A stretch of 64,000 nucleotides of DNA, from assembly GCA_011033025.1 (NCBI GenBank), contig WFMF01000062.1, forward strand, positions 619,366 through 683,365, read 5' to 3'. Position 1 is the first letter of the stretch. Every line of letters begins with the position of its first letter. The position numbers were made by a program, and so were the translations under genes. Below the pieces are notes generated by a model. It worked only from the letters and a program-made list of their open reading frames with translations, made no database searches and was not told where the DNA came from. This DNA is from Beroe forskalii. Taxonomy: Eukaryota; Ctenophora; Nuda; Beroida; Beroidae. This document shows, piece by piece, positions 13,169 through 27,860 of the stretch.

Positions 13169-16100
13169 CTAGATCATGAGCCGGGCTCCTGCCGTGTACC
13201 TGCTTTCTTTCCACAGGTTGGAGGCCCCCACGTTGTCACAGCACTTCTTGCACTGTTCACACCGCTTGTACTTGTCACACTGGTCAAGCAGCAGCAGGCC
13301 TGGGAATAGAGGGAGTTAAATGGGGAGCAGGCCTGGGAATAGAGGGAGTTAGACCTGGGAATAGAGGGAGTTAAATGGGGAGCAGGCCTGGGAATAGAGG
13401 GAGTTAGACCTGGGAATAGAGGGAGTTAGACCTGGGAATAGAGGGAGTTAAATGGGGAGCAGGCCTGGGAATAGAGGGAGTTAAATGGGGAGCAGCCCTG
13501 GGAAAGTACAGCTTTATTATTCATTGTATAAGTAAAGTTTAGAAATATTCAAGCGTTGATCAATTTTAACTGGAACTGGAAGTGAGGTTCAAGTAGCACG
13601 AGCACTCCAATCCATGCTGATAAATGACTTTGACTCTTGGAGTTTCATGATAATCAATAACAACCATGACAATAATCTTACCTGATTGCATTCTGTGTCT
13701 CAATTCATCTGCAACTCTAGATTTCTTGGTTTTGTGTTGGCTCTTCCAGGTCTTTTCAAGGTCTGTTCTGATGGCCCTTCGCATCTGGAACTTCTTGTAG
13801 CTTTCGTCAAGCGCTCTGAAATAGGAGAATGTCCGTAAAATCACCCGAATAATAGTATAATGGGTTGGCTTCTTTATATTGAGGAAGACCAATTGCCCAT
13901 TTCACATTTAGTTGCTAGATACTGTAGAACGGTGAGTGTGACTAGTCACGTCGTCACACTCAAAAGCAGTTTTGAGAATTTTACAGCCTCTCACAGTAAA
14001 GTTAAAACCTTCGGATTTTCGGCAGGAAGTGAATCTATTAGATCACCAGTCATTCGGTGTAATATTACGCTCATATCTGGCAATATCATTATTTAAACTT
14101 TGATTTGAGTAAAGAAAACAAAGGGTTTTTCTCGGTGCATTGTGGGAATATGAAATTATATTTTGATTTTTGATGCATTGAAAAGCCTTCCTATTATTTA
14201 AAGTTTCTATTTGGTTTTTTGAATTTTCCTTTTAATATCTTTGAAATGATCATTTTTCCAAGTCTTCATTTTCTATTACCCTAAAGAGCTAAAGCTGCAA
14301 TGATAATCAAGGAAGTCATCATGAACGATACACAACTGGAAGGCTCAGATAAAGTAGTAAAAAGATTCGAGAACTTCGACACTTTCTACGAATCTCTGAG
14401 CAGCACGCACACCACTACAGACAGCACTGCAGACACATATCTAGGCAGTATTCTGATAGTGTGCATGGTGGTCGGTATCCCTGGTAACCTGGTATCCCTG
14501 GTATACTTCGCTAAACAAGCCCGAAGTGGGAGTAGGACTGTGTATGACCTACTGTACTCTCTGACAAGCTCTACAGACCTCTGCACCCTCATCACAGCCT
14601 TGGGACCAGTCTCCGTGCTGCTCGGACAGACTGACAGAGCTCCAGGGGTGTTCAGCTCCCCTGCCTTCTGCAGTGCATGGACTGTTGCTTTCTACTTCGT
14701 TACAAGGTTCTCTCTCTTCGTAGTCATGGTGATCAGCGTGTGTCGGACAGTGGCTATAAGATCCCCATTCCATGTCATCAACAAGGTGGCTGTCCTGTGT
14801 TCCTGCATTGGGTATGCGGCCTGGATCCTCGCAAAGGATGCTTTCTTCATCGGAATGGGGGCTGTCTCGATAATGAGCCACAGTGATTGGGCCTCCTGCA
14901 TCTTCACGTACAAGCCAGGACTGGGCGTGGCCTATGTTGGTTTTGTGGCGGTGGAGCTGATTGTGGTCACCCTGATCATCCTGGCTAACTTCCTCCTGTG
15001 CTGCTACTCCCTGCTGACCACGCCCACCCAGTCTACAGCCCTCGCAGAGAGGTTCAGGAGGGTCTCCCGAACCATCGCCATCTTCACGAGTCTCTGTCTG
15101 GCCTGTGCCCTACCAGTGGTCCTCCTGCTCATTCTCACTCTGGAGCGAGTTGACATGAGCCATGAGGTGCTCAAGTATTTCAGATTCCTGAGCTATGTGT
15201 TCCTTGTCATTCTAAACGCAGCCCTGAATCCTGTTGTATACATGATGCTCATGCCTTCCTACAGACAATGGATGAGGAATCATGCTAAGAGATGTGCTGG
15301 GAGGTCTGACGGAGAAATAGGAGGCAATCAGAAGGAGCGTGACGAAATAGCCATGAAGGAGAAAACTGACCAAGTCCAGTTGTGAGCTGCAGTGATAAAC
15401 ATCGTATCAACAGTTAATTAGTTGATTCGGAAGATCGTTTAATCTTATATAGTTATATTGGAGGAGAGGAAGTTTATCCTTGTTTATTTTTACATATTTT
15501 GATATTTGCCATTATTCTACACTCTCGTCTTTTGCAGATTGATTTGATTATTTTGAATTTTGATTTGATTATTTTATTTTTTCTTCCTATATTTTCTAGT
15601 ATCACTATCAACCAGCATGATTATTTCAAATTAAATACGATTTCAATACATAAAAAGGAGCGAAAACCTGCCAGAAATCCCCCAAATGACTCACTCTGTC
15701 TTGGCCCTTGCCATGACGTCTGTGTCGAACTTGACAGCCTCACTCCTCTCCCTCTCCAGAGCACTCCTCCTCTCATCCACCGTCCTGAGCTGATGCTGCA
15801 TGATCTCCTTGTATCGCTGTCTCATCTCCTTCATCTTCCCCGGGTTCACGTCGAACTTCCCGAATATCGGACCGTCGGAGTCCGACACCGCCGGGGGCAG
15901 GCGGTACGGCGTGTCGGAGAGCTGGGCGTCTAGCGCCGCCTGGTAGGTCTTGACGCCCACCGCCTTCTCCGCCAGCTCCCGCTGCCGGGTCCGGGCAATG
16001 TCCTCCCGCAGGTACTTCTGCTCGTTCTTCTCCAGAGTCTCCGTCTCCAGACGCTCCTTCTCCTCTCGGTCTGTCTTCAGCTTCACCTGGCCGTCCAGGA

Positions 16101-17603
16101 TACTGCTGTACTGCTGCTGACTCAGGAACATCTTGGGGAGAGGTACTGCAGGGCGCCGCGCAAACAGGAACGATTCCTGGAGAGGGGAGGGGGTTAGTGA
16201 TGTGTTAGGAACATCTTGGGGAGAGGTACTGCAGGGCGCCGCGCAAACAGGAATGATTCCTGGAGAGGGTGGGGGGGTTAGTGATGTGTAAGGAACATCT
16301 TGGGCAGGGGTACTGCAGGGCGCCGCGCAAACAGGAACGATTCCTGGAAGGGGAGGGGGGTTAGTGACAAAACAAATTATAGTAACTCTAAGAAACGAAA
16401 GGGGCCGGATGTAAAGGAGTTAAGGGGTCACTGGTCAATTTAGGTGAATAACACTCCTGGTTCAGCCCAAACAATCATTATGTAAGGCGAAGTGCGTCGA
16501 TAAAGTCTAAATTCAATAGCTGCAGTAGTTGAGCTGAGTCAAACTAACGTGGAAGGTCTTGTCTGGTTTTCTGTCTTGACGGACTTTCTCCGCCAGTTCT
16601 AGGTTGGTATCTGCCACTTCCTTACTGAGTTCTTTGTCTCTTAGAGCGTACCTCTGTAACGAGGGTGAGTGAATGGAGTAAATTGAGTAATTATACAACT
16701 TTGTAAGTTTGCTTATCGTTATTTCACTGTTAAAAAGCAGCTCCTCACTGCAACGAATGCACTATAAGTTTAAAAGTAAAAACTCTCACTGCTTATACTA
16801 AAAAACTAATAAACTAGTTAAGAACCCTCACCGCTTCCTGCTCGTAGTACTCGTTATCCTTGTGGATCTGGTACTGACACAGAGGTCTTCTCTAACTCCA
16901 GCTCAGCTCGCTGCTTCTCCACTTCGTACGAGATTGGGATGTTCCGGCGGGCTCGCTGATGGCACGGGTAACACAACTCCTGACCTCCCGTGTGGTGGCA
17001 ATCTGACGTTCTGAAACATGGCCTTGGTCGTTCGGTTAGGTCACGGGTAACACATAGAAACTTGTAGAAGAATATAGCACGAAACATAACCCCGGAAACA
17101 GAATGATTTCTGGGCTTCACAGAAAAGGCGAAAAGCATAGAACCAGGAATATTCCAACATTTCCCATGTTCTACTCACAGTTCCGGCAAAGAAGTGGACT
17201 TGTCATCCCCCTCTCCAGCCGCTTCCTTTGCTGCAGCTGCTGGTGCTGTGGGAAGGGGTTTTATCTCCTCAGTAACCAGATCAGCTACTCCGTCTGTTTC
17301 ACACACTACTGCCGGCTTCAGATCTGATGCGACGGGTAAGATAAATATTTTAACACGTTTACTCGTACAAAGGTAGAAGACGAGAAATATCTAAATTTGG
17401 CGGAAAAGATATATTTGTTGACAATTTGATATAACATTGCAACGATTTCTTCCATCTCGATATCCGATCTGATATTCCTGAGTAATGTTCCACATTCCTC
17501 CTCTAATTCACCTGTTTTGCTGATCTTGGTGATGTCCTCATCCTTGAGCCGCTCCAACTCCATCCCACCATCGTATGCCAGGACATCGTTAGTCCAGGTG
17601 GTC
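13169..17603 (-). CDS. CCDC81: CCDC81-like coiled-coil protein, seven 3' exons
   Basis: Exons are 17512-17603, 17179-17323, 16832-17010, 16549-16653, 15695-16176, 13682-13815 and 13169-13299 (stop TAG). All have GT/AG borders and phases that match across every junction. The predicted part has an acidic Ala-rich linker; a cysteine motif HHTGGQELCYPCHQRARRNI; long charged coiled coil (for example ERERSEAVKFDTDV); and a C terminus with CEQCKKCC followed by ESRYTAGARLMI. This cysteine motif, coil and ESRY..G.RLM ending are what I recall of CCDC81, a protein reported at centrosomes; that assignment is from memory. The N-terminal HU-like half is not found. The third exon listed is 179 bases, one too many for its phases, so the frame shifts near 16870-16900: a mutation or a sequencing error. 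The 1.9-kb intron between the fifth and sixth exons contains a GPCR gene on the other strand. Confidence 0.65.
13300..13505 (-). repeat. Tandem copies of the final-exon splice acceptor
   Basis: Units of GCCTGGGAATAGAGGGAGTT, some followed by AAATGGGGAGCA, are repeated about eight times. Read on the minus strand, each unit ends in TCTATTCCCAG followed by a G, the same sequence as the true acceptor of the last exon at 13299/13300. The array therefore presents a series of near-identical candidate 3' splice sites. Confidence 0.85.
14300..15385 (+). CDS. Intronless rhodopsin-family (class A) GPCR, orphan
   Basis: It is a 361-residue seven-helix receptor in a single exon. TM1 carries GIPGNLVSLVYF (the GN signature), TM2 has an Asp in SSTDLCTL, and a Cys sits before TM3 (AFCSAW) with another in the second extracellular loop (WASCIF) for the usual disulphide. 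TM6 has the family proline (CALPVV) and TM7 ends NPVVY, the NPxxY motif. At the end of TM3 the usual DRY is CRT (SVCRTVAI). The tail is short, charged and rich in Lys/Glu. Start: the first ATG gives MIIKEVIMNDT; the second Met, seven codons on, is also possible, and NDT is an N-glycosylation sequon. Ligand unknown. It lies inside an intron of the CCDC81-like gene on the opposite strand. Lack of introns fits either a retrogene or the common single-exon GPCR expansions of invertebrates. Confidence 0.9.
   Translation: MIIKEVIMNDTQLEGSDKVVKRFENFDTFYESLSSTHTTTDSTADTYLGSILIVCMVVGIPGNLVSLVYFAKQARSGSRTVYDLLYSLTSSTDLCTLITALGPVSVLLGQTDRAPGVFSSPAFCSAWTVAFYFVTRFSLFVVMVISVCRTVAIRSPFHVINKVAVLCSCIGYAAWILAKDAFFIGMGAVSIMSHSDWASCIFTYKPGLGVAYVGFVAVELIVVTLIILANFLLCCYSLLTTPTQSTALAERFRRVSRTIAIFTSLCLACALPVVLLLILTLERVDMSHEVLKYFRFLSYVFLVILNAALNPVVYMMLMPSYRQWMRNHAKRCAGRSDGEIGGNQKERDEIAMKEKTDQVQL
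16141..16360 (-). repeat. Three tandem copies of the acceptor and 5' end of a CCDC81-like exon
   Basis: The segment GAGAGGTACTGCAGGGCGCC, CGCGCAAACAGGAA, CGATTCCTGGA is present three times (about 16138-16190, 16215-16270 and 16300-16355) with small differences. Read on the minus strand, each copy contains the end of the intron (CTCTCCAG or a variant) and the first roughly 15 codons of the exon (GAATCGTTCC...). Only the lowest-coordinate copy is continuous with the long exon 15695-16176. Confidence 0.85.
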
Positions 17604-17619
17604 CTGAGACTGCTGGGCG

Positions 17620-18230
17620 GAGGGGAGAGTGGGGAGATGGGGGAGTTGGTGGTACACTTCCCGGGCATCTTGATCTGAGGAGTGGTAGGGGGTGTTAGGT
17701 AGAGGAGAGGTGGGGTAGGGAGGGGAGATTGGGGGAGAGGTGAGGTAGGGAGGGATGTTAGGGAGAGGAGATGGGGAGGGGAGAGAGTGGGGAGTTGGTT
17801 GCACACTTCCCGGGAATCTTGATCTGTGGAATTGTAGAAGTCACTAGAAGTGTTGTAAACTGGGAGGGGAGGGGAGAGTGGAGTGTTGTAAACTGTGAAG
17901 GGAGTGGTGTGTTGTAAACTGGGTGAGGAGAGGTGCTGAGGTGGGGGGGAGAGAGGTGTTGTAAACTGGGAATAGAGAGGTAAGGTTGGGGACGAAAGTG
18001 GTAGGGGTGTTGTAAAGTGGGAGGTGCCGAACCCCACTTCCATTCCCTCTGAACCCCCATGCCCCTCTTAACCCTTTTAACCCTACGTTCCTCTAAACTT
18101 TCACTCCCCTCCAAACTCCCACTCCCTTCCATACCCTCCCTCCCTTCCCCACTCACCTCCTCCAATGTCTCCCATCCCAAACCAGGAATAAAACCTTTTA
18201 TCTTTCTAAAAAAACTTGGCCCTTGGCCAG
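17620..18230 (-). repeat. C/T-rich minisatellite-like stretch with a duplicated exon-start-like segment
   Basis: Read on the minus strand, the stretch is C/T-rich with repeated TTTACAACACTCC and CCCTCCCCTCTC motifs, giving spurious long Pro/Ser/Leu frames. Two copies of ATCAAGATTCCCGGGAAGTG-like sequence (17637-17665 and 17797-17827) each follow a CAG, so they may be relics of a further exon start. I cannot place them in the CCDC81-like protein. This stretch lies where the two host genes meet. Confidence 0.6.
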
Positions 18231-18237
18231 TCAGTTA

Positions 18238-20859
<2,622 letters not shown>

Positions 20860-21026
20860 GATGCCCTAACCTCCCCAAGCCCGCATAGGTGTGTGTACGC
20901 GCCGCGCGCTTCCCTACGGGTAAGCGCGCCGCGCGAGCCAAACAGGGTTGCGCTAACCAGATCCCTAGTTTTACGCGCGCGCCGCGCCTTGCTCCAAACC
21001 AGGGCTCTATTTCTGGCGAACAGTTA

Positions 21027-21064
21027 GGACATTTGGCACCAGTCTAGACTGGTGCCAAATGTCC
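21027..21064. repeat. Perfect 38-bp palindrome, right arm copy 1
   Basis: GGACATTTGGCACCAGTC followed by its exact complement, centred on TCTAGA. It is the equivalent of 11974-12011 and 23892-23929. Confidence 0.95.
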
Positions 21065-23891
21065 GAAACGCCGCGCACTGCGAGTCCGATTCAGTAAAAA
21101 ACCCTGCAAAACCGCCAATTCTTCGGCACTGGATAAGCTTGAGTGTAAACTAATGTTGTGTATTGTGCAGTGTATTGTGCAGTGTATTGTGCTGTGTATT
21201 GTGCAGTGTATTGCTCCCAGTCCCTCTGTCTGCTGTCGAGCCATGTTTAAAAGCTAAACAGTTTGCTCTTTCCTTACTTCCTTACCTGTCATCAATCGAG
21301 ATATCATTTTATCATGTCATTTATGGGTGGTCGAGTAGCTGGGATTAATTCAACTCTTACTTTCATTCGACAGTTCTATCCTGCAATTATTACATAATTG
21401 TGATATATCTTGTATGTATGTTGATGCCTAACCCAAATTATAATGCTTCCTTGTCGAGCCATATTTACAGTGTTTTAATATTCAACTTAAAGCATTAAAT
21501 TGCTTTGTGATATTCCTATTGTGACTTATTGTGATAAATAGTTCATGTTTTCATGCTATCAATATCAGCTTGCTCTTTCCTTATTAATACCTGTCATCAA
21601 TCGAGATATCATCGTTTTATGATCAGCTAACTGGCATGAAGTCAACCCTTACTTTCATTGCCATCTGGCAGTTTTATTGCTGTGATATGTGTAACATTTC
21701 TTGAAGTCTTGATGCCTTCTATGTAGGTACTTCCCAAATTATTACACTTCCTCTGTCGAGCCATGTTCAAACTTTTAAACATTAAATTGCATTAATGTGT
21801 TTCATGCTATCAATATCAGTTTACTCTTTTCTTACCTACCATCATTTGAGATTTAATTTTATCTGCCATGTGTGAGTTATGAGTAGCTTTGATTAATTCA
21901 ACCCTCATGACTTTCATTCAACTGTTTTATCCTGTTATTATTTGTGATATCTTACATGCACCAACCCAAATGTTTAAACAATAAATTGCTCTGTTAAATA
22001 GTTACCTACTAAGTTATATTGTGATAAGTAACATGTTTTCTTGCTGCTTGCTAATATGCATATTAGTTTGCCCTCTCCCACCATCAATTGAGATATATCA
22101 CTTTATCATGCCTTAATGTGATTGTGAGTAGCTGGGGTTAACTCAACTGTTTGTTATTTCTTGATGCCTTGTAGGCATAACTCAATTGATTATTACTCTA
22201 TTTCACCTCCTCTGTCGAGCCATTGCTTTGTGATATTGTTATAAAGTAATGTGCATTCATGCTATCCATATCAATATCAGTTTGCTCTTTCTTTACCAAC
22301 CATCAATCGAGATATCATTTTATATGCCTTTTGGGCAACTAAGATTAATTCAACCCTTTCTTCCAGTTTCATTATTTCTTGATGCCTATGCATAACCCAA
22401 ATTATAACACTTCCTCTGTCGAGCTATGTTTAAACTTTTAAACATTTAAATGCTTTGTATTGTGATGAATAACTTGTTTTCATGCTATCAATATCAGTTT
22501 GCTCTTCGAGATGTAATTTTATCTGCCATGTTTGAGTAGCTGGGATTAATTCAACCCTCATGAATTTCATTCAACTGTTTTATTCTGTTTTAGCCTATAA
22601 TTTTTTTATAGGCATTTGTGATATTTTGCTTGCACGACCCAAATTATGTTTAAACATTAAATTGCTCTGTTATATTGTGATGAATTAGTGTTTTAATGCA
22701 GCTTTCTAACATATCAGTTTTCTCTCTCCTATACCATCAATCGAGATATTTTATCATATAACCTAATTGTTATAACGGGTCTGGGATTGACACAACTCTT
22801 TCTTTGATCGGATAATTTTATTGCTGTAGGTACTGTATTCTTTCTTGATGCCTTGTACTTGTAGATATGCATGGCCCTCTTTTGCACTTCTTCTGTCGAG
22901 CCATTGCTTTGTGATATTGTGATAAATATCGTTTTCATACTATCCATTATATACCTACTCATATAATTTTAGCATACACAATGATACAACACTTTAGTGA
23001 CGAACAATTTGTTTCATGTTTGCAATCTTTCATCTAAAGCATCATAACTATTTGTAACCAATTTTCGCAAAAAAAACACCGATTACTCCTTTAGAAAATG
23101 TGAAAATAATACCTTTCTTTAAAAATAAATTAACGGAAAATTAACGAAAAATTATTGATATTTCGTCGTAAATTTATGAAATTTTACGAAAAAATGGTTA
23201 AAATTGGTGAAAATGGAAAAAATATATACTGGAAAATTGAAATAGTCCCTGAAAAATTCGTAAAATTGTGAAAAATTTAAAAATATAAAATATATAAATA
23301 AATATATAAATTAGCAGTTTGCTCTTTCCTTTATACCAACAATCGTCAATCAATCGAGATATCATTTTATCATGCCCTCATGTGGGTAGCTGGAAATTGG
23401 GATTAATCCAACTCCTTTCAGTTTCATTGGATAATTTTATTGTTGTGAAGGTGTTATTTCTTGATGCCATTATATGCATAATCCAAATTATTACTTTTCG
23501 TCTGTCGAGCCATGTTTAAACATTACACTACTAATGTGATATTGTGATGGATAACGTGTTCTAAGTTTTTATGTAATCAATGTCAGTTTGCTCTTTCCTT
23601 ATTGGGCATACAGACACCTATGCAGGCTTATTTCTGTGGAGAGGTTTCTGTGGAGAGGTTTCTGTGGAGATGATAAATAAATCAATCACAGAGACAATAA
23701 CACTTGTTATGCGCTAATTTTAAGCAGCCCAATTTCCGTTTCCTACATGATCATGACCCCTCATTTCTTAATCTTCTGACGTCGCCAGATCGAGAAGGTC
23801 GAACAACGCCTTTTGCTCTAACCAGATCCCTAGTTTTACGCGCGCGCCGCGCCTTGCTCCAAACCAGGGCTCTATTTCTGGCGAACAGTTA

Positions 23892-23929
23892 GGACATTTG
23901 GCACCAGTCTAGACTGGTGCCAAATGTCC
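23892..23929. repeat. Perfect 38-bp palindrome, right arm copy 2
   Basis: Same sequence as 21027-21064, at the inner end of the second duplicate of the inner right arm. Confidence 0.95.
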
Positions 23930-26043
23930 GAAACGCCGCGCACTGCGAGTTCGATTCAGTAAAAACCCCTGCGAAACCGCCAATTCTTCGGCACTGGATA
24001 AGCTTGAGTGTAAACTAATGTTATGTATTGTGCTGTGTATTGTGCAGTGTATTGCTCCCAGTCCCTCTGTCTGCTGTCGAGCCATGTTTAAACATTAAAT
24101 TGCTTTGTGAAAAACATGTTCCTATCAATATCAGTTTGCTCTTTCCTTACTTCCTTACCTGTCATCAATCGAGATATCATTTTATCATGCCATTTATGAG
24201 GCCTCGAGTAGCTGGGATTTAATTCAACTCTTACTTTCATTCGACAGTTTTATCCTGCAATTATTAATTGTGATACCTATATCTATTATCTTGCATGTTG
24301 ATGCCTAACCCAAATTATAATGCTTCCAGTTCCTTGTCGAGCCGTATTTACAGTGTTTTAATATTCAACTTAAAACATTAAATTGCTTTGTGATATTCCT
24401 ATTGTGACTTTGTGATAAATAGTTCGTGTTTTCATCCTATCAATATCAGCTTGCTCTTTCCTTATACCTGTCATCAATCGAGATATCATCGTTTTATGAT
24501 CAGCTAACTGGCATTAAGTCAACCCTTAATTTCATTGCCATCGGGCAGTTTATTTGCTGACGCTGTGATATGTGTAACATTTCTTGATGCCTTCTATGCA
24601 TAATCCAAATTATTACACTTCCTCTGTCGAGCCATGTTTAAACTTTTAAACGTTAAATTGCATTAATGTGATAATGTGATGAATAACGTGTTTCATGCTA
24701 TCAATATCAGTTTGCTCTTTTCTTACCTACCATCATTCGAGATGTAATTTTTATCTGCCATGTGTGAGTTATGAGTAGCTTGATTAATTCAACCCTCATG
24801 ACTTTCATTCAACTGTTTTATCCTGTTATTATCTTTGATATCTTGCATGCACCAACCCAAATGTTTAAACAATAAATTGCTCTGTTAAATAGTTACTAAG
24901 TTATAATTTATATTGTGATTAATAACACAATATGCATATTGCATATTAGTTTGCCCTCTCCCACCATCAATTGAGATATCATTTTATCATGCCTTAATGT
25001 GATTGTGAGTAGCTGTGAGTAACTGTTTGTTATTTCTTGATGCCTTGTAGGCATAACTCAATTGATTATTACTCTATTTCACTTCCTCTGTCGAGCCATT
25101 GCTTTGTGATATTCATATTGTTATGTGATAAATAATGTGCATCCATGCTATCCATATCAATAACAGTTTGCTCTTTCTTTACCATCCATCCATCAATCGA
25201 TCAGATATCATTTTATATGCCTTGTGGGCAACTAAGATTAATTCAACCCTTTCTTCCAGTTTCATTAAGTCATTATTTCTTGATGCCTTGTATGCATAAC
25301 CCAAATTATAACACTTCCTCTGTCGAGCTATGTTTAAACTTTTAAACATTTTATTGCTTTGTATTGTGATGAATAACTTGTTTTCATGCTATCAATATCA
25401 GTTTGCTCTTCGAGATGTAATTTTATCTGCCATGTGTGAGTAGCTGGGATTAATTCAACCCTCATGAATTTCATTCAACTGTTTTATTCCTGTTTTAGCC
25501 TATAATTTTTATAGGCATTTGTGATATTTTGCTTGCACGACCCAAATTATGTGTAAACATTAAATTGCTCTGTTATATTGTGATGAATTAGTGTTTTCAT
25601 GCAGCTTGCTAACATATCAGTTTTCTCTCCTATACCATCAATCGAGATATTTTTGTCATATAACCTAATTGTTATAACGGGTCTGGGATTGACACAACTC
25701 TTTCTTTGATCGGATAATTTTATTGCTGTAGGTACTGTATTCTTTCTTGATGCCTTGTACTTGTAGATATGCATGGCCCTCTTTTGCACTTCCTCTGTCG
25801 AGCCATTGCTTTGTGATATTGTGATAAATATCGTTTTCATACCTACTCATATAATTTTAGCATATAAAATATATAAATAAATATATAAATTAGCAGTTTG
25901 CTGTTTCCTTTATACCAACAATCGTCAATCAATCGAGATATCATTTTATCATGCCCTGTGGGTAGCTGGAAATTTCAGTTTCATTGGATAATTTTATTGT
26001 TGTGAAGGTGTTATTTCTTGAAGTCTTGATGCCATTATATGCA

Positions 26044-26725
26044 CTAGTCGGTTCCCGTCCTACGGACGGCGAATGATGGCAGCCGCATGAGCTAATGGCC
26101 ACATGTCCCTTACAGTGATTTGACCAAAGAGTTTGAGGGGAAATTCGAAACTTTAATTTCTGAAAAAAGCTTCCCACGCCCCCAACGGTGACCAATATTG
26201 CCGACAATATTCTCAAAACCTTTACTCATCATAAGCAACTCCATAGAGAAGGAATTTTGAAAAAATTCGAAACTTTGATTTTTTATCGAAAAAAGGGCGT
26301 GGCCTCCCACGCCCCTCAGGGTGACCCAATAATTCGGACAAAATTCTCAAAATTAGTATTCATCATAAGGAACTCGATGGCGAAGGAATTTTGAAAAAAT
26401 TCGAAAGTTTAATTTTTGCGAAAAAAGGGCGTGGCCTACCACTCCCCTCAGGGGTGACCCAATAATTCGGACAAAATTCTCAAAATTTTTATTCATCATA
26501 AGCAACTCGATGGCGAAGGAATTTTGAAAAAATTCGAAAGTTTAATTTTTGCGAAAAAAGGGCGTGGCCTCCCACGCCCCTCAGGGTGGCCGAAAAAATT
26601 TCTCATTATTTTTCTGATTTATTATAAAGTTTTTGCAACACGACTAAAAAATAATTTCGTTGCCTACTTGAATTTGCTAACGCCTGCCAACCACATATAT
26701 ATATTAACAACACGCATTATATATA
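26044..26725. mobile_element. Insertion with about 3.5 tandem copies of a 133-bp unit
   Basis: It interrupts the right-arm sequence that runs uninterrupted at 23450-23500 (GCCATTATATGCATAATCC). ATTATAT occurs at both edges and may be the target duplication. Units each contain GAAGGAATTTTGAAAAAATTC, then GGGCGTGGCCTCCCACGCCC, then CAATAATTCGGACAAAATTC. The left edge has CCGTCCTACGGACGG, a small hairpin. No protein is encoded. Confidence 0.7.
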
Positions 26726-26769
26726 GTAAGATAACCCAAATTATTACTTTTCGTCTGTCGAGCCATTAG

Positions 26770-27860
26770 TAGTCTTAGTAAAACGGCCAAGGTCGGTTTA
26801 ATCAACCAGGCCAGTGCAGCCATGCTGAGCATAGAGACTATCCCTAATACACTAGGCTAAGGGTGTGAACTCCTGGGTGGTTTTTAGGCCACCCGACTGC
26901 GGGTTATATCCTGGGCTGAGAGCAGAATCCAGTCCTGGACCACACAGGTCTGGGATTCCATCAACGCCCCTGGCTTCAAACGGACTGCAAAGCAAGTCAA
27001 TGCTTGCCTGCAGATTAGGTCAGCTATCAGCCGAAGGTGGCTATGTACCACCTCCCTTCGTCTAGTGGATCACAGGGTGGTCTGACCCAGCCAGACTGTG
27101 TAAATCATATTCCCATCGATTGGGATTTAACTGGGCTCAATGGGCAAAGCCCAGTTCCAGGATACTGCCTGGAACAGAAGACAAAAAACTGTTGAAAATG
27201 TTGTTAATGTTGCCGTTGTTGTCCTTATATCTGTTGTTGTTGCTGTTGATGTTGTTTTGAGCAGAGCATGGGTCCTTTGGCTATCCTTTGACGTTTCCTT
27301 TGATCGGCTTGCGCCTGATCGGCTCGGGCTAAGCAAAAGTATATAACATGGTTAAATTATATTCTTGTGTTTAAGAAAAGAAATCTTAAATGACGTTGTC
27401 AAGCTAACATAGAGGCGAAAATATCGAAAAATTATGAACATATAACGTTTTAAGTCATTTTATAGCTGTAAAAGCAAAGCATTGATTGGAGGCAGTCTAC
27501 TAGCTGTGTGTTAAATGGGACAAGAGCTACATTACAAGTTACACGCATGAAAATACTCGCAGCATTATCATAAATTACAAAACCGTTATCAGTGTAATAC
27601 CAACTATAAAGGCTGAGTGTGATACACAAATTACACGCAGGTGATTCAGAATTGAAATAGACACACTAAATCTTTTAGGAATAAGATAAGCCGTAAAAAA
27701 CTTGTCATAATATTATGTTAGTGTATAGAGATAATTGAATTAACAGTGGTTTGAGAGATGAATGGTTGGTTTGATAATGTTTAGTTTGTTTTCAAATGCT
27801 CGCAAGGAGCGGGCGGTCAGCCTGGCGGTTCTGACATGTGTACCAGAATGTGTGAATGAC
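26770..27860. other. Right-arm-specific stretch, origin unknown
   Basis: This is absent from the left arm. The first 570 bases are less AT-rich than their surroundings, with no long frame and a GTT-rich tail (27180-27260). It may be the remains of a retroelement, but I recognise no motif. The rest is AT-rich. Confidence 0.4.

Noticed and set aside
14386-14913. Minus-strand frames antisense to the GPCR
   Set aside because: Shadows of the receptor's codon bias; the plus frame has all family motifs.
17318-18180. Pro/Ser/Leu-rich minus-strand frames of 140-241 codons
   Set aside because: Mostly C/T-rich minisatellite; only 17512-17603 within them is a supported exon.
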